Part shown: positions 36,180-47,800 of the stretch, piece after piece
How positions within the stretch are numbered: the stretch's first letter is position 1
Layout: each line of letters starts with the position of its first letter
DNA from: Gonocerus acuteangulatus
Taxonomy: Eukaryota; Arthropoda; Insecta; Hemiptera; Coreidae
Direction of reading: 5' to 3'
NCBI GenBank assembly: GCA_946811695.1
Contig: OX328125.1
Coordinates: 107,487,715 to 107,551,714 of the forward strand
DNA: 64,000 bases
The notes under the pieces: generated by a model
Database searches by the model: none
What the model saw: only the letters and a program-made list of their open reading frames with translations
Told to the model about the DNA's origin: nothing
Program-made: the position numbers and the translations under genes

Positions 36180-37375
36180 TTAAACAAACAACAATCAATG
36201 GTCACACGCCCGGAGAACAATCTGCCCTAGGTTTTCCCTATACCCAGATACCATGGGGGGGGGCTAACTCTAGTACAGCAGGGAGACGGAGGGCTCCATA
36301 CCCTCTGCAACTGGATGTAAGGAGAACTTACGTCTTCAACAAATCCCCGAATATAACCACAATCCATTGGGTTCACCAAGATGAGGATATCCCAGCGAGT
36401 CCTAGGAGTTTTGGAATTCCACGAAAATAAGTCTAACTACGCACAGCTTCAACCTTGGAGCCGAGTTTCTGTACACTCCCCCCCCCCCCTCACGTTCTGA
36501 ACACTCGACTGCAGTGCTTCCAGCCATATGAACACTACGCTGCGACAGAAGAACCACAACGTAGCCCCTGCCACTAACACTACTCGTAGTACCATTTTTG
36601 AGCACCCACAGTGCTGGGCACCCTGGGTCCCCAGTGCCAGGAATGGTCGTCGGTCCAGCGATAAAAAATCCGTAATGTTTCCTTCCAAAGGAGAAAAAGG
36701 CGGGGACTTCCCTGAACTTCCAAGTAGGCCGGGTCCTTTGCCTTTGTCATAACCGCTTGACGTTTGCCGTGCTGGTGAAAAAGGGCCCCGAAGAAAGCCG
36801 GATCCCGAGCACTCCCAGCCAGCACGTGGGATAGACCTCCTAGGGTTACCCGTAACGTCAACGCGTCGTTTTTAGATTCTAAGAGCCTCCCCGCCTGCCT
36901 AGGTAGGAATGGGCCCCAGCCATCTCCGCTAGCCTGCAACCAGATACATTGTATAAGTCGAAGGAGTTAGGAAACGATAAAACACGTTCCCGGTATTTCA
37001 TAGCCTCCAACATCTCCCACCTATCCAGCCTCCTGCCGACACAAAGATGCGGATGCCCCCGCAAGCCCCCGCACATACGTCCTCCCTCGTATGTCGCACA
37101 TCCCCGGGAAGGAGTACCTATTTCTTTGGCTTCCACCCCTAGACAGCCACCAGAGAACTGGGAAAACTGGCCCGGAGCTTCCAAAGACAAGCCACTACGT
37201 CTGTAACCGGCGTAACCTGAAGGGCCCCCAGCCACCTAACTCGTAGTGGCATTTTAGGACTTAGTCCATCTTTCCTTTGAATGGTCACAGACCCGGAGAA
37301 AGACCTCTCGTACGCTTGCCCTGATACACCAGGGAGAGGGAGCGCTCCGTACTCTCTGCAAGTTGATACATATAG
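36180..37375. other. GC-rich island between direct repeats; possible LTR/TRIM-like element
   Basis: 36180-36320 and about 37262-37375 are direct repeats sharing aatggtcac, cccggagaa, cagggaga.ggag, gctcc.tac.ctctgcaa and gttgata-like ends. The interval between them, from about 36440 to 37260, is conspicuously richer in G and C than its surroundings and does not recur elsewhere in the window. Several overlapping frames of 60-119 codons are open on both strands, which is expected of GC-rich DNA and is not evidence of genes. I cannot assign primer-binding or polypurine sites. The copy-1 block (28612) ends at the equivalent of the first repeat. Confidence 0.35.
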
Positions 37376-37482
37376 TATGGTCTATGCTTACATCCCTATT
37401 TCTAGACTCTATGCCTCCTATCGGCTTTTTTGTCTGATTGACAATCTGGATGCGGCCGGTGACTAATTTTGTTAATGAAGAT

Positions 37483-37620
37483 GGAGATAGTTAGCCATTG
37501 CAGAGATACGAAGACAAGGTATAGTTGGGATTCGGCTACAAGAAAAACGTCAGACTTTCAGGAAGAAATCTGTATTTGGACGTTTCGGCTGCACATTGGT
37601 AGCCTTCTTCAGCTAAAAAA
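37483..37620 (-). mobile_element. Half copy of the intron-1 MITE, reverse orientation
   Basis: It starts gatggagatagttagccatt, the reverse complement of sequence at 27004-27023, and continues through a reverse copy of the MITE arm (tttggacgtttcggctgcac...). This shows that the family includes the ctaactatctccatc flank. Confidence 0.6.
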
Positions 37621-38147
37621 TACAACTTATAAATAAAAAATAAATATATAAAATAAATATACAACTTGTAAGTATAAAACAGGCAGAAATGAGCGTAGTA
37701 TATACATCAAGACAATAAATTTTAACCAATCTTATTTTTAAACAATGAAAATACGGTAGTTGGAAAGTAAACAGCATGTAGAAAGTAGTAAGTAAACAGT
37801 ACAACAAAGTAATCAGTACAAAAAACGAACATTTTTCATATAGTGAGAAAAAACAATCTATTCTATAAGTGAATACAATTTATAATAATTAATATATAAA
37901 TACGTAACACTAGAGAATGCCTAGGGTGGAGGGAGGAAGACCTCGAGGACAACTTAGGTAACCATGGTTGAATGTCTGAGGGACAGCAACTACACAGGGG
38001 GTTTTATAGTTTTGACTGGGGGAGGGGGGGGGGGGGGTAAAGAGGTAAGTCGGTGAAGATGAAAGAAGTGCAATTGCTAGGTTGTAAAGGTGTTAAGAGT
38101 TTTGGGACACACAAGTAGAAAAATTGTCTGGAGCCTGGGAACAAAGG
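37621..38147. other. AT-rich interval followed by a G-run segment, no gene seen
   Basis: AT-rich to about 37900, then a more balanced stretch with a 14-base G run near 38024. No credible gene or repeat partner in the window. Confidence 0.45.
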
Positions 38148-38346
38148 TAAAAAGTCCGTCACGCAGGAGCTGCATAACTAAGCACTTTCCTCAGAATTTG
38201 GGTAGTGTAGACTGCTTTCCAGAACAATTTGCTTAAAATATCCTACATAAATAAAATAAAAACGTGAACAGTTCTCATTTTGTAATGAGTAACTGATCAA
38301 TTATTAATTTGCATCCAGAGTTATTTTTACACATGGTACCTACTAC
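38148..38346 (+). repeat. Dispersed repeat family R, copy 1
   Basis: About 195 bp (aagtccgtcacgcaggagctg through acacatggtacctacta) nearly identical to 52218-52431, where it lies inside an inverted-repeat element. No coding capacity. Confidence 0.8.
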
Positions 38347-38479
38347 ACTACGTAATAAATACAAAAATCCTCATATTATCGTATTTTGATCTAACGCAGG
38401 AACAGGATACAGTCACTCTAGTGGTAGAAAGCGCTCCTTGCGGGGGCTTTGTGAACCTACGTCTGCCGGCTTTTCTATT

Positions 38480-39170
38480 CAAATATATTACAAATTAAAC
38501 CCCCGCTTTCCGATTGACCGATTCAGCTCATTTTTACAACACTTCTTTCTCATGAGTTACCCACGACGTATACAGCGTTTCGTTACAATACAGCAGAAAT
38601 TACGACCGGTATGAGTATATTAGGAATTTGGGTCCGGAGTAAACCCCCCCTTCTAATGAACGGATTTAGTTTCTTTTTACAACACATATTTACCTGTAGA
38701 TTACCACTACGAATACCGAGTTTCGTCGAAATATACCAAAAATCACGGCTGGTAGTGGCGAATTGGTATTGTGGGTCCGGAGTAAACCCCCCCCCCTCCT
38801 AATGAACCGATTTCGTTTATTTTTACAACATATATTTACCTGTGGATTACCACTACGAATACTGAGTTTCGTCGAAATATACCAAAAATCACGGCTGGTA
38901 GTGGCGAATTGGTATTGTGGGTCCGGAGTAAACCCCCCCTTCTAATGAACCGATTTAGTTCATTTTTATATCTCACTTTTCTCTCTATATTAACACTACG
39001 AATACCAAGTTTCGTTGAAATATAACAAATATTACGGCTGACATAGTCAAATAAGTGTTTTGGGTTCGGGGTAAACCCCCCCTTCCGGTGGACCGACTTT
39101 GGTGGTTAACGAACTCGTTCAATCGTTTGCAAATTGAATGCTATATACCAAGTTTCGTGACGAAAAAACA
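38480..39170 (+). repeat. Tandem repeat of 143-146 bp, about 4.5 units
   Basis: gggt(c/t)cggagtaaacccccc recurs at 38630, 38773, 38919 and 39062. Each unit also has ccgattt.gttcatttttaca, ctacgaatacc and agtttcgtcgaaatatacca. Units 2 and 3 are the most alike and the outer ones are diverged. Frames of about 60 codons repeated in successive units follow from the tandem structure. The source element is not recognised. Confidence 0.85.
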
Positions 39171-39194
39171 AAAACTCTGGCCGCTATCGTGTTA

Positions 39195-39200
39195 ACAGAC

Positions 39201-39271
<71 letters not shown>

Positions 39272-39300
39272 TATATATATATATATATATATATATTGAT
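39195..39300. repeat. (TA)n microsatellite, about 100 bp
   Basis: A long TA run with rare interruptions (tatgcatat, attgat), leading into the M2 module. Confidence 0.95.
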
Positions 39301-39301
39301 A

Positions 39302-39440
39302 TATATAAATTTTAACGGGGGTCATTTTCGGTGTCTACTAGGTAGGATCGATAAAGATTTGAAGAAATTTTTCAAAAATTCCGTCATGAGTCCAACCTCA
39401 ATAGCTACTTTCCTTTGGAGGAAAGTGCTAAAAGGAGTTC
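39302..39440 (+). repeat. Dispersed module M2, copy 1
   Basis: aattttaacgggggtcattttcgg... to ...gaggaaagtgcta, matched at 52440-52555. As with M1, a TA-rich run precedes it. The remainder to 39930 shows no feature. Confidence 0.65.
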
Positions 39441-39934
39441 AGGACAATTCATGGAAGACGGCGGATTAAGCAGGGGAGATGTTTTGTAGAACCGCACAGC
39501 CCCCTATCGTTTCAATATTTTGTTTGTCTTCGTAATTTTGTTAATTTTCTCTCTTGATTAAGTGCTAACAGAACACCCATTAAATTGATACTAAATCATG
39601 ATAGATTCAACTCTCTCTATGTGGGGAATGCATTTTATATGGCAGATGATCAAATTTGAAAACTTTCTGTACATGTTTGACTGCTCTCTGCGCCTGTCCA
39701 GTACAAACTGCAGCCTTAACCATAAAAAGCTTCGGACGAACTTATGAGGAGGTACCAGAGGGACTTATCAGAAAAGGTATACAAATATAAAGAATTATTG
39801 TCGAATTTTGTGCATTTAATGCACAACTCAACTTCTAAAACATAAAATATATAGTGACATTAGGGCGACCAAATTATAACATAAAGAGTGAAAATTAGGT
39901 CACTATATAAATATTCACTTAAAGAAATAAATAA

Positions 39935-40080
39935 AAATTCGAACCACTGTTATTTTCCTACTCAATGCGGTTTTAAATTTAAAATTTTCTAGCCGGCACA
40001 TCCTGGTTGCATGATCGGATCGGCATTATAAGCGGATTTCCACCCTACGGTGGGAGGGAACCTGAAAAGCTCAAATCCGC
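39935..40080 (+). repeat. Dispersed hairpin module M1, copy 2
   Basis: attcgaaccactgttat... with the terminal inverted pair (caccctacggtgggaggg) and gctcaaat. It is related to the copies at 19504 and 54340, and the most diverged of the set. Confidence 0.5.
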
Positions 40081-40159
40081 AGCTTCTTAGGAAGGAATCG
40101 GGTAAGCTCTTCACCCTTCAAATGGAATACTCTGATTCTAGATATTGAATCATTTTTTT

Positions 40160-40340
40160 CTCATGGTCGGAGAGCTGGTAACGCAGCTTTCATGAAGTGT
40201 TTTATGCACTTTGAAATTTTGCTCTTGAGTAGATAAGAAGGTATATATGTGTTGGCTAGACTTACCGTGAAACACCAGCTATTGCCCAAAAGTAGTGTTT
40301 CATTCAGAAGCCAAACATCATTAATGTAAAAAAATTGCAA
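40160..40340. repeat. Dispersed repeat family S, inverted relative to 49862-50055
   Basis: cagctttcatgaagtgtttt...ttctgaatgaaac here corresponds in reverse to tggcttctgaataaaactc...aaaacacttcatgaaacg at 49.9-50.05 kb, with large indels. No coding support. Confidence 0.6.
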
Positions 40341-40355
40341 ATAAGGCAATTTTAT

Positions 40356-40624
40356 AATGAATTATTAATAAGATAGACACTTTTAAGGGGGTTAACATAT
40401 AAATAAATAAATGAAGTGCTTTATTCACGCTGCGATTTAAAAAGTGTCTTGAATAAACATAATTGAAAATAATTACAAAAGGGGAGACACTTTTGTGGGG
40501 TTTAATCAGGAAACATGAACAGAAATGCCTATGAATAAAACACTCATTTAATATTAAAATAAAAACAATTTTTTTTTTAATACACGTTATCCCCCTTAAA
40601 AGTGTCTTCCTTATTTATTATTCA
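40356..40624. mobile_element. MITE with about 30-bp terminal inverted repeats, about 265 bp
   Basis: The left end (taataagatagacactttta then agggggttaac) and the right end (gttatcccccttaaaagtgt then cttccttattta) are inverted repeats. Internal copies of gacacttttgtgggg and aagtgtcttgaataaa lie between them. Flanks share attat. No transposase frame. The Helitron end at 40625 abuts directly. Confidence 0.7.
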
Positions 40625-42090
40625 CTAGCTGTTACCCAGTGTGCCATGCTACACCAACTTCATATTATATAGGGTAAAAATGCAGTTTCCAGCCCTCCAA
40701 ACCGATTTCTTTCAAACTTTGCACAATAACGTATTTTGATGCACTAAACACGAATACGATAAAAAACAACGTCGGATTTAACTAGGAAAGAAGTTATTAA
40801 GCACTTAAGTTCACTGTTATGCAGGTTATGAGAGCTAATGTAAACAACTAAATTTGTCAACATACGCATGCGCGGGAATAGAAAAGTTCGTAATAAGGAA
40901 GTTTAATTGAAATTTACCATAAATTATCGAAATTCATCAGCAGTTATTTATTTACAATCATTTTTTTAAATAATGAAACACTCTTCACATTTCTTGTTTC
41001 GTTCATGAAAATTATTATATATCGGAAATCCCTTAATAATTAGCTAATGCCTTTATAATAGCAGAAGAATGTCTAGGACGAATGATTAGGAATGCAGAAG
41101 AATGTCTAGGAATGCAGAAGAATGTCTAGGGCGATTTTAAGGGCAAACATGCTATGCGTTTCCGCTCGCTCCGCTCGCTCAAGAAGATACCAAAACCCCA
41201 GTCAATCCAACTCGCTAAAATTAATAGAATTCTATTAATTTTAGCGAGTTGGATTGACTGGGGTTTTGTTATTTTCTTGAGCGAGCGGAAACGCATAGCA
41301 CGTATGCCCTTAAGCGACAGGTGACGACGGGTGAGAATGCCCTTAAAATTAACAATATCTTTGAAGAAATAGTTTCTGAACATTTCAAATGAGAGTTCTC
41401 TGTTTCCCAATGTTACGTATCTGCGCATGCGCATGTTTACAAATACGCTGATGACGCCTAGTGTTATAACCTTCCTAACTTTAGTGCTTAATATTATATT
41501 CTATTAATTTTAGCGAGTTGGATTGACTGGGGTTTTGTTATCTTTTTGAGCGAGCGTAGCGAGCGGAAACGCATAGCATGTATGCCTTAAAGTCGTCATT
41601 TATGCCTTAAAGTCATGTTTGCCTTAAAGTCGTCACAAATTTAATTGTTTACATTAGCTCTCATAACCTGCACAACAGTGAACTTATGTGCTTAATAACT
41701 TCTTTCCTAGTTAAATCCGACGTTTTTTTTTTATCGTATTCGTGTTTAGTGCAGAAAAATACGTTATTGTGCAAAGTTTGAAAGAAATCGGTTTGGAGGG
41801 CTGGAAACTGCATTTTTACCTTATATAGTTGTAAGGAACAAACATACAGCTGGTAGATTTTTTTCACCTTGCCTATGACACTTCCCGTATCAAGACCTAC
41901 CTGTGTGCCAAGTTTGGTCAGCATCGGTCAAACGGTGTGGATTTGTGTAAGGAAAAACAGATAGGCAAAAAGCTGACAGATGATTTTGACCTCGCCTATG
42001 ACACTCCCCGTATCAACCCCTACCTGTGTGCCAAGTTTGGTCAAAATCGCTAAAAAGCTGTGGATTTATATGAGGAACAAATTGAATGGC
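40625..42090 (-). mobile_element. Helitron derivative with a long internal inverted repeat
   Basis: CTAG at 40625-40628 followed (minus strand) by T, with GGTGTAGCATGGCACAC upstream, is a 3' end of the same family as 61563 and 7842. Two reverse copies of the 125-bp 5' module lie at about 41826-42090. The interior is folded: 40665-40860 and 41645-41825 are inverted copies of about 180 bp, and a second palindrome sits in the middle. I cannot find a clean TC-type 5' end, so the right limit is approximate. Confidence 0.6.
41148..41304. repeat. Near-perfect palindrome, arms about 75-80 bp
   Basis: It is centred on gaattc at 41227-41232. The arms run from gctatgcgtttccgctcgct on the left to agcgagcggaaacgcatagc on the right, passing through a matched ggttttg...gttggattgactgggg segment. 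The left arm has a 9-bp duplication (ctccgctcg). A third copy of one arm follows at about 41500-41575. Single strands would form a long hairpin. Confidence 0.85.
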
Positions 42091-42726
42091 TTTTTCTTTT
42101 TTTGTTCCACAATATAGTATCCTTATACTGTGGGAGTTCATTTAGGTTCTGCAGGTTCCAACTTCCAATACTGCCTGCATTACAATCAAAGTAATATACA
42201 TTTTTTTTTTAAGTATAATAATAGTAATAATATTAAAATAGAGAAATATGATAGCGTAATGATAACAAATATAATAATAATACAAATAAAAATAGTAACA
42301 ATAATATTGAAAAAGAAACAAATTATAAATTATAATATCAAAATTATAAATTAATTGAAAGAAATACAAAAAAAAGAATGAATATAAATGAATTAAATAA
42401 AATAAAATAACTGATTAATGAAAAGAAAACGTCCGTTCTTGCAATGGCTTATTCTTGCGATCGTTAAAACAAAATTCAATCAGGATTGTGGTCATGAGAA
42501 ACTGTTCAATTATTTACAGCAGCATTATTTTTCAAAAACAAATGCACTACTTTTCTCATTTGTTCCGATACTAAACATGAAGGTATGAATTCTGTATATG
42601 CACTTTTGATAAGATTATATGATATAATAATAAAAAATAATGATTTGTCAAAATGAAATTATTTACAGAGATAATCCATCGTCTCAGTTTAAAAATAAAT
42701 ATATGTCAAGATTGCTTTACATACAT
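42091..42726. other. AT-rich interval, no supported gene
   Basis: Includes very AT-rich 42190-42430 (aataataatat-type sequence). Open frames on both strands here reflect composition only. Confidence 0.5.
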
Positions 42727-42744
42727 TCAGAAAAATTTCAAAAA

Positions 42745-43081
42745 AAGTTTTAGCGGAAATATTTTACTACAGCTCATGACAAACGTGTAGTAGATTGGGT
42801 GGGAGAAAGAGTAAAATCCTTGGTCTCTAATGGAAGTTATGAGCAAATCTGAAACTAAAAATGTAAAAAACTCAGTAGAGTTTGCTAATGTTGCATCTAG
42901 TTTAATGACAAACACTACAATTCTCCGTATGAGCCAAGTAGATATTGAGCCTGCTATAAGTTCGGACAGTCCATGGGTTACTGTTAAAGACATATTTTTT
43001 ATTAAGCAAATGCGTGTGATAAAATGCAATTCGCAAATCAAAAATTCAACTATGGAAAACAAACTGAAACCAGCAAGTTAA
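42745..43081 (+). other. Possible 3'-terminal exon or decayed coding fragment
   Basis: Two adjoining frames look protein-like. One reads RKYFTTAHDKRVVDWVGERV and on to a TGA near 42850. The other runs from ATG 42830 for 83 codons to TAA 43079 (QVDIEPAISSDSPWVTVKDI). A plausible acceptor (gttttag) precedes the first. A tract starting at about 42955 (ccatgggttactgtt) is repeated, more diverged, at 43940 and 44230, where the frame is not kept. This could be the last exon of a truncated gene with a frameshift, or chance. I do not recognise the product. Confidence 0.25.
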
Positions 43082-43879
43082 CAGATCAAAAACTTAATAT
43101 TTCAAATTTTAATGTTAGTTACTGGTGTGCAGTTACATGTGATAAAAATTAAGTTGTATTTCATTTTATATTGCCCAGCAAACCCTTCACTGAAGAAATG
43201 AATGTTTTGTACATGCATTCTGAATAGCTTTGGGTTATTTTTTATAGTTTAAAAAATTAAATCGCTGTAAGATAAAAAATAATATATTGTTAGCTAAAAT
43301 TTTAATTGAACAATTTTTTGTATTTAACGGGGAAAAAAATTAAAGAGTGAAAAAACCATACATTTTATTTTTTCATGTGATAGTGTATACTTTTTAGAAT
43401 AATAATAAAAAAAAAATTTAGTGATTTTCTCTTTATCGTTTGATGATATTCCACTTAGTGTGGACCGCCATATTTAATTTTTACAAAATGCATTTTAACA
43501 CTTCAGGATTTTTTCAGAACATTTGTAATTACTTTATTACTTTTGCTTATATTGTTTTTTTTTTTTTCTGGCCTCCATATTTATTGAAGTATTGTCTTAG
43601 AAAATGTCATCAACATTGGTCGATAGGTATGATTTATATTCTAGAACTAAGTGCACTTCCTTTGTCCAATCGATGATAACTGCAAAATTTGAAATACTTT
43701 AGCAGGGTATAAAATTAAACTATTTGAGATTGAGAAAAACTATTTTATACTCTTACTTATATCCATGAAAGGAATGAACATGCCAAGTTTCATTAAAATC
43801 TGAGATCATGGGTGTCAAATCCTATTTTTTTGGTTGATTTGACATGGAATGACCCAAATGTTTAAATATCATGTCACAC

Positions 43880-44377
43880 ATAGATGATTTTAGGTGGTAC
43901 GGTAAAGAACTATAAGTAATTAAATTATTAAAGTTCTGTACAGATCCATGGGTTAATGTTGAAGGCATAGTTTATGTTAAGCAAATGCATGAGATAAAAT
44001 GCACTTTGCAAATAATAAAAAAATAACTATGGAAAACAAACGGGAAACTCCAAATCAACAGATCAAATACTTGATATTTCAAATTACTTACTAATATATG
44101 ATATTAATCCAAATTCTGAGAATATAGGCTATAATTTAGATAATCACAATATTTTGGTACGTTGCATATACATGATTTGAGGTGGTACGGTAAAGAACTA
44201 TAAGTATTTAAATTATTAAAGTTCTGAACAGATCCATGGGTTAATGTTGAAGGCATAGTTTATGTAAAGCAAATGCATGAGATAAAATGCAATTTGCAAA
44301 TAAAAAAAAAAAAATCAACTATGGAAAACAAACGTGAACCTGCAAGTCAAGAGATCAATAACTTAATATTTCAAATT
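43880..44377 (+). repeat. 288-bp tandem repeat, 2 copies (family Z), plus an older relative upstream
   Basis: ggtggtacggtaaagaac occurs at 43893 and 44181, followed in both by cagatccatgggttaatgtt and ctatggaaaacaaacg. A third, older relative is the 42955-43120 segment. The continuation (gatatta.tccaaattctgag then aatata.ggctataatttag) recurs at 44095, 44624, 44813 and 49290, so this is a dispersed family. Confidence 0.75.
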
Positions 44378-44392
44378 ACTTACTAATATATG

Positions 44393-44554
44393 GGGTCTCC
44401 CGTGGTCTAATGGCTAGCGCCTTGGATTCATAAGCGGGAGATGGTGGGTTCGATTCCCAACCTCCGGCAGGAATTTTATCATCCCACGGCTCGCTGGTAA
44501 AATTCCTCGCTGCACCCTGGATGTCGGCGCTAATGACCTAGATGTAGATGCGCC

Positions 44555-44609
<55 letters not shown>
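44393..44609 (+). mobile_element. tRNA-derived SINE with perfect 15-bp target duplication
   Basis: The head has an A box (TGGTCTAATGG, 44403-44413) and a B box (GGTTCGATTCC, 44447-44457) at normal spacing, with an anticodon-loop-like TTCATAA. The body follows, then a tail hairpin (CGGCGC...GCGCCG) and a 52-base A tail. It is flanked by acttactaatatatg at 44378-44392 and 44610-44624. The paralogous empty site in family Z is at about 44082-44096. It is young, and complete as a Pol III unit. Confidence 0.93.
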
Positions 44610-44612
<3 letters not shown>

Positions 44613-44839
44613 TACTAATATATGATATTAGTCCAAATTCTGAGAATATAAGGCTATAATTTAGATACATACAAAGGTTATACCTGAAAAGTTTTGTTCG
44701 CAAAAGAAAACTTTTAACAAAAAAAAAAAAAAAAAGTTTTGTTGGCTTGCTGATCTCCACCGAAAATCATCATTAGCAACAGATCAAAAACTTAATATTT
44801 TAAATTACTTATTAATATATATTAGTCAAAATTCTAAGA
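44610..44839 (+). repeat. Family Z continuation at the 3' side of the SINE
   Basis: It resumes family Z after the target duplication (gatattagtccaaattctga...), with a short internal A run, and is cut by the LINE 3' end near 44840. A relative covers 49290-49435. Confidence 0.6.
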
Positions 44840-47800
44840 TTTTTTTTTTAATTCATTTATTTATGAGCACCCGCAACTAAGGTGATGTGCTCGAAACAAT
44901 TATACAGATACATTTCTAGTTGTAATTAAAAAAAAAATAATATAAATAAAGAAATACATTGTGAATTCTTAATAATAACAGATAAAATACATTAGAACAA
45001 TGTTCATGTAGTTACAAAAAAGGTCTGTTTACAATTACTTCGTGAAAGAAGGTGTAAAAGAAGAAGCACTGTTGTTGATACTGTGAATAAGGTATATCCA
45101 AGATTTGATAATGAACAAAATTATTAAACAACGTAAGAGTCGGGAAAACGACGAAAGCAGTAACTCTTAAGAGGGGAAAACGTATTAGTAACATAAAAGG
45201 TGAAAATAAGAAGAGAAGGAAGAAAAAAAAATAAATAAATAAAAAATAATAATAAAATAAAAAAAAAACAAATAAAAAAAAAATAAAAAATAAAAAAATA
45301 AAGTCAATATAGAAGTGAATATTAGTAAATTATAAATAAATAATAATAATAATAAATATATATATAGCCGAAGTCAAAAAATAAAAAAAAAAAAAAAAAA
45401 AAAAAAAAAACGTTGAGGGTTATGGTGCTAAATTGATTCCGATATACGAGTATATTTCGTATTATAAACACAAGAATATTAATGTATAATGTCTAGAAAT
45501 GAGGATCCTTTAAAGTAACGAAGAGTTATATTATATATATTTTTCCCCCTTTTTATACAGTATACTTGTTAGATTTTATGATATATGTTTATGTTATGAA
45601 AATGTTGTAATATTGTTTTTATATGTGGGCTGTCCTCCGTTAACAGTTCTTGAATGTCATAAGGTATGTTTAGTGGATTTCTCTGTCTGCATTCTGTAGG
45701 TATATGTTTTATAGTAAGAGTCCTGTTACAGTATTTGCAAATAGGTCTATCTTTTCTATTCATTAAGTAGGAGTGAGTGAGGAATGAGTGTCCAATGCGT
45801 AGTCTGGTCAATATAACTTGGTCTCTCCTTGTTAGGGGCCATTTATGTTTAGACCAAGGTTCTACAGTAGGCTTTATTTCAAGCAATTTGTTGTCTGTTA
45901 GTGTCCAGTATCTTTGCCAGTAAGTTAGTACCTGTCTTTGAACTGTCGAACACAAATCTTCAGAAGTCAGTTTGTCAATATCGAGTGATCTCCTTTTAGT
46001 TGCTAATTTTGCTTGTTTGTCAATCTCGTTGCTTTCTGGGATTCCTGTATGTCCGGGTAGCCAAGTCATTGTTATGTTTTTATTTTCTAGGTTTAGTAAT
46101 TGTGTAAGTATTTGTGTTATTAGTGGGTGTGTACTATAGATATTTCCCAAGGAGAGCAATGAACTTAGCGAGTCAGAGCAAAGAATGATTTCTCGTCTCG
46201 TAGTGTGTTGTAAGTTGGAAAGAGCTGTAAGTATGGCTGTCAGTTCGGCAGTGTATACACTAGAGTCGTCTCGTAGTGTGTTGTAAGTTGGAAAGAGCTG
46301 TAAGTATGGCTGTCAGTTCGGCAGTGTATATACTAGAGTCGTCTCGTAGTGTGTTGTAAGTTGGAAAGAGCTATGGCTGTCAGTTCGGCAGTGTATATAC
46401 TAGAGTCGTCTCGTAGTGTGTTGTAAGTTGGAAAGAGCTGTAAGTATGGCTGTCAGTTCGGCAGTGTATATACTAGAGTCGTCTCGTAGTGTGTTGTAAG
46501 TTGGAAAGAGCTGTAAGTATGGCTGTCAGTTCGGCAGTGTATATACTAGAGTCGTCTCGTAGTGTGTTGTAAGTTGGAAAGAGCTGTAAGTATGGCTGTC
46601 AGTTCGGCAGTGTATATACTAGAGTCGTCTCGTAGTGTGTTGTAAGTTGGAAAGAGCTGTAAGTATGGCTGTCAGTTCGGCAGTGTATATACTAGAGTCG
46701 TCTCGTAGTGTGTTGTAAGTTGGAAAGAGCTGTAAGTATGGCTGTCAGTTCGGCAGTGTATATACTAGAGTCGTCTCGTAGTGTGTTGTAAGTTGGAAAG
46801 AGCTGTAAGTATGGCTGTCAGTTCGGCAGTGTATATACTAGAGTCGTCTCGTAGTGTGTTGTAAGTTGGAAAGAGCTGTAAGTATGGCTGTCAGTTCGGC
46901 AGTGTATATACTAGAGTCGTCTCGTAGTGTGTTGTAAGTTGGAAAGAGCTGTATGTATGGCTGTCAGTTCGGCAGTGTATATACTAGAGTCGTCTAGTAG
47001 TGTGTTGTAAGTTGGAAAGAGCTGTAAGTATGGCTGTCAGTTCGGCAGTGTATATACTAGAGTCGTCTCGTAGTGTGTTGTAAGTTGGAAAGAGCTGTAA
47101 GTATGGCTGTCAGTTCGGCAGTGTATATACTAGAGTCGTCTCGTAGTGTGTTGTAAGTTGGAAAGAGCTGTAAGTATGGCTGTCAGTTCGGCAGTGTATA
47201 TACTAGAGTCGTCTCGTAGTGTGTTGTAAGTTGGAAAGAGCTGTAAGTTTGGCTGTCAGTTCGGCAGTGTATATACTAGAGTCGTCTCGTAGTGTGTTGT
47301 AAGTTGGAAAGAGCTGTATGTATGGCTGTCAGTTCGGCAGTGTATATACTAGAGTCGTCTAGTAGTGTGTTGTAAGTTGGAAAGAGCTGTAAGTATGGCT
47401 GTCAGTTCGGCAGTGTATATACTAGAGTCGTCTCGTAGTGTGTTGTAAGTTGGAAAGAGCTGTAAGTATGGCTGTCAGTTCGGCAGTGTATATACTAGAG
47501 TCGTCTCGTAGTGTGTTGTAAGTTGGAAAGAGCTGTATGTATGGCTGTCAGTTCGGCAGTGTATATACTAGAGTCGTCTAGTAGTGTGTTGTAAGTTGGA
47601 AAGAGCTGTAAGTATGGCTGTCAGTTCGGCAGTGTATATACTAGAGTCGTCTCGTAGTGTGTTGTAAGTTGGAAAGAGCTGTAAGTATGGCTGTCAGTTC
47701 GGCAGTGTATATACTAGAGTCGTCTCGTAGTGTGTTGTAAGTTGGAAAGAGCTGTAAGTATGGCTGTCAGTTCGGCAGTGTATATACTAGAGTCGTCTCG

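Larger units (their letters stand above)
32230..36318 (+). repeat. Segmental duplication, copy 2
   Basis: Colinear with 24220-28612; it starts exactly where the LINE ends. It carries gene 2 with its promoter and 3' flank (28110-28440 corresponds to 35900-36140). It is separated from copy 1 by family Y copy 2 and the LINE. Confidence 0.9.

Noticed and set aside
36402..37235. Minus-strand proteins of 67-119 residues in the GC-rich island
   Set aside because: Overlapping frames are open on both strands, with no recognisable motif and no start context; GC-rich DNA has few stops by chance.
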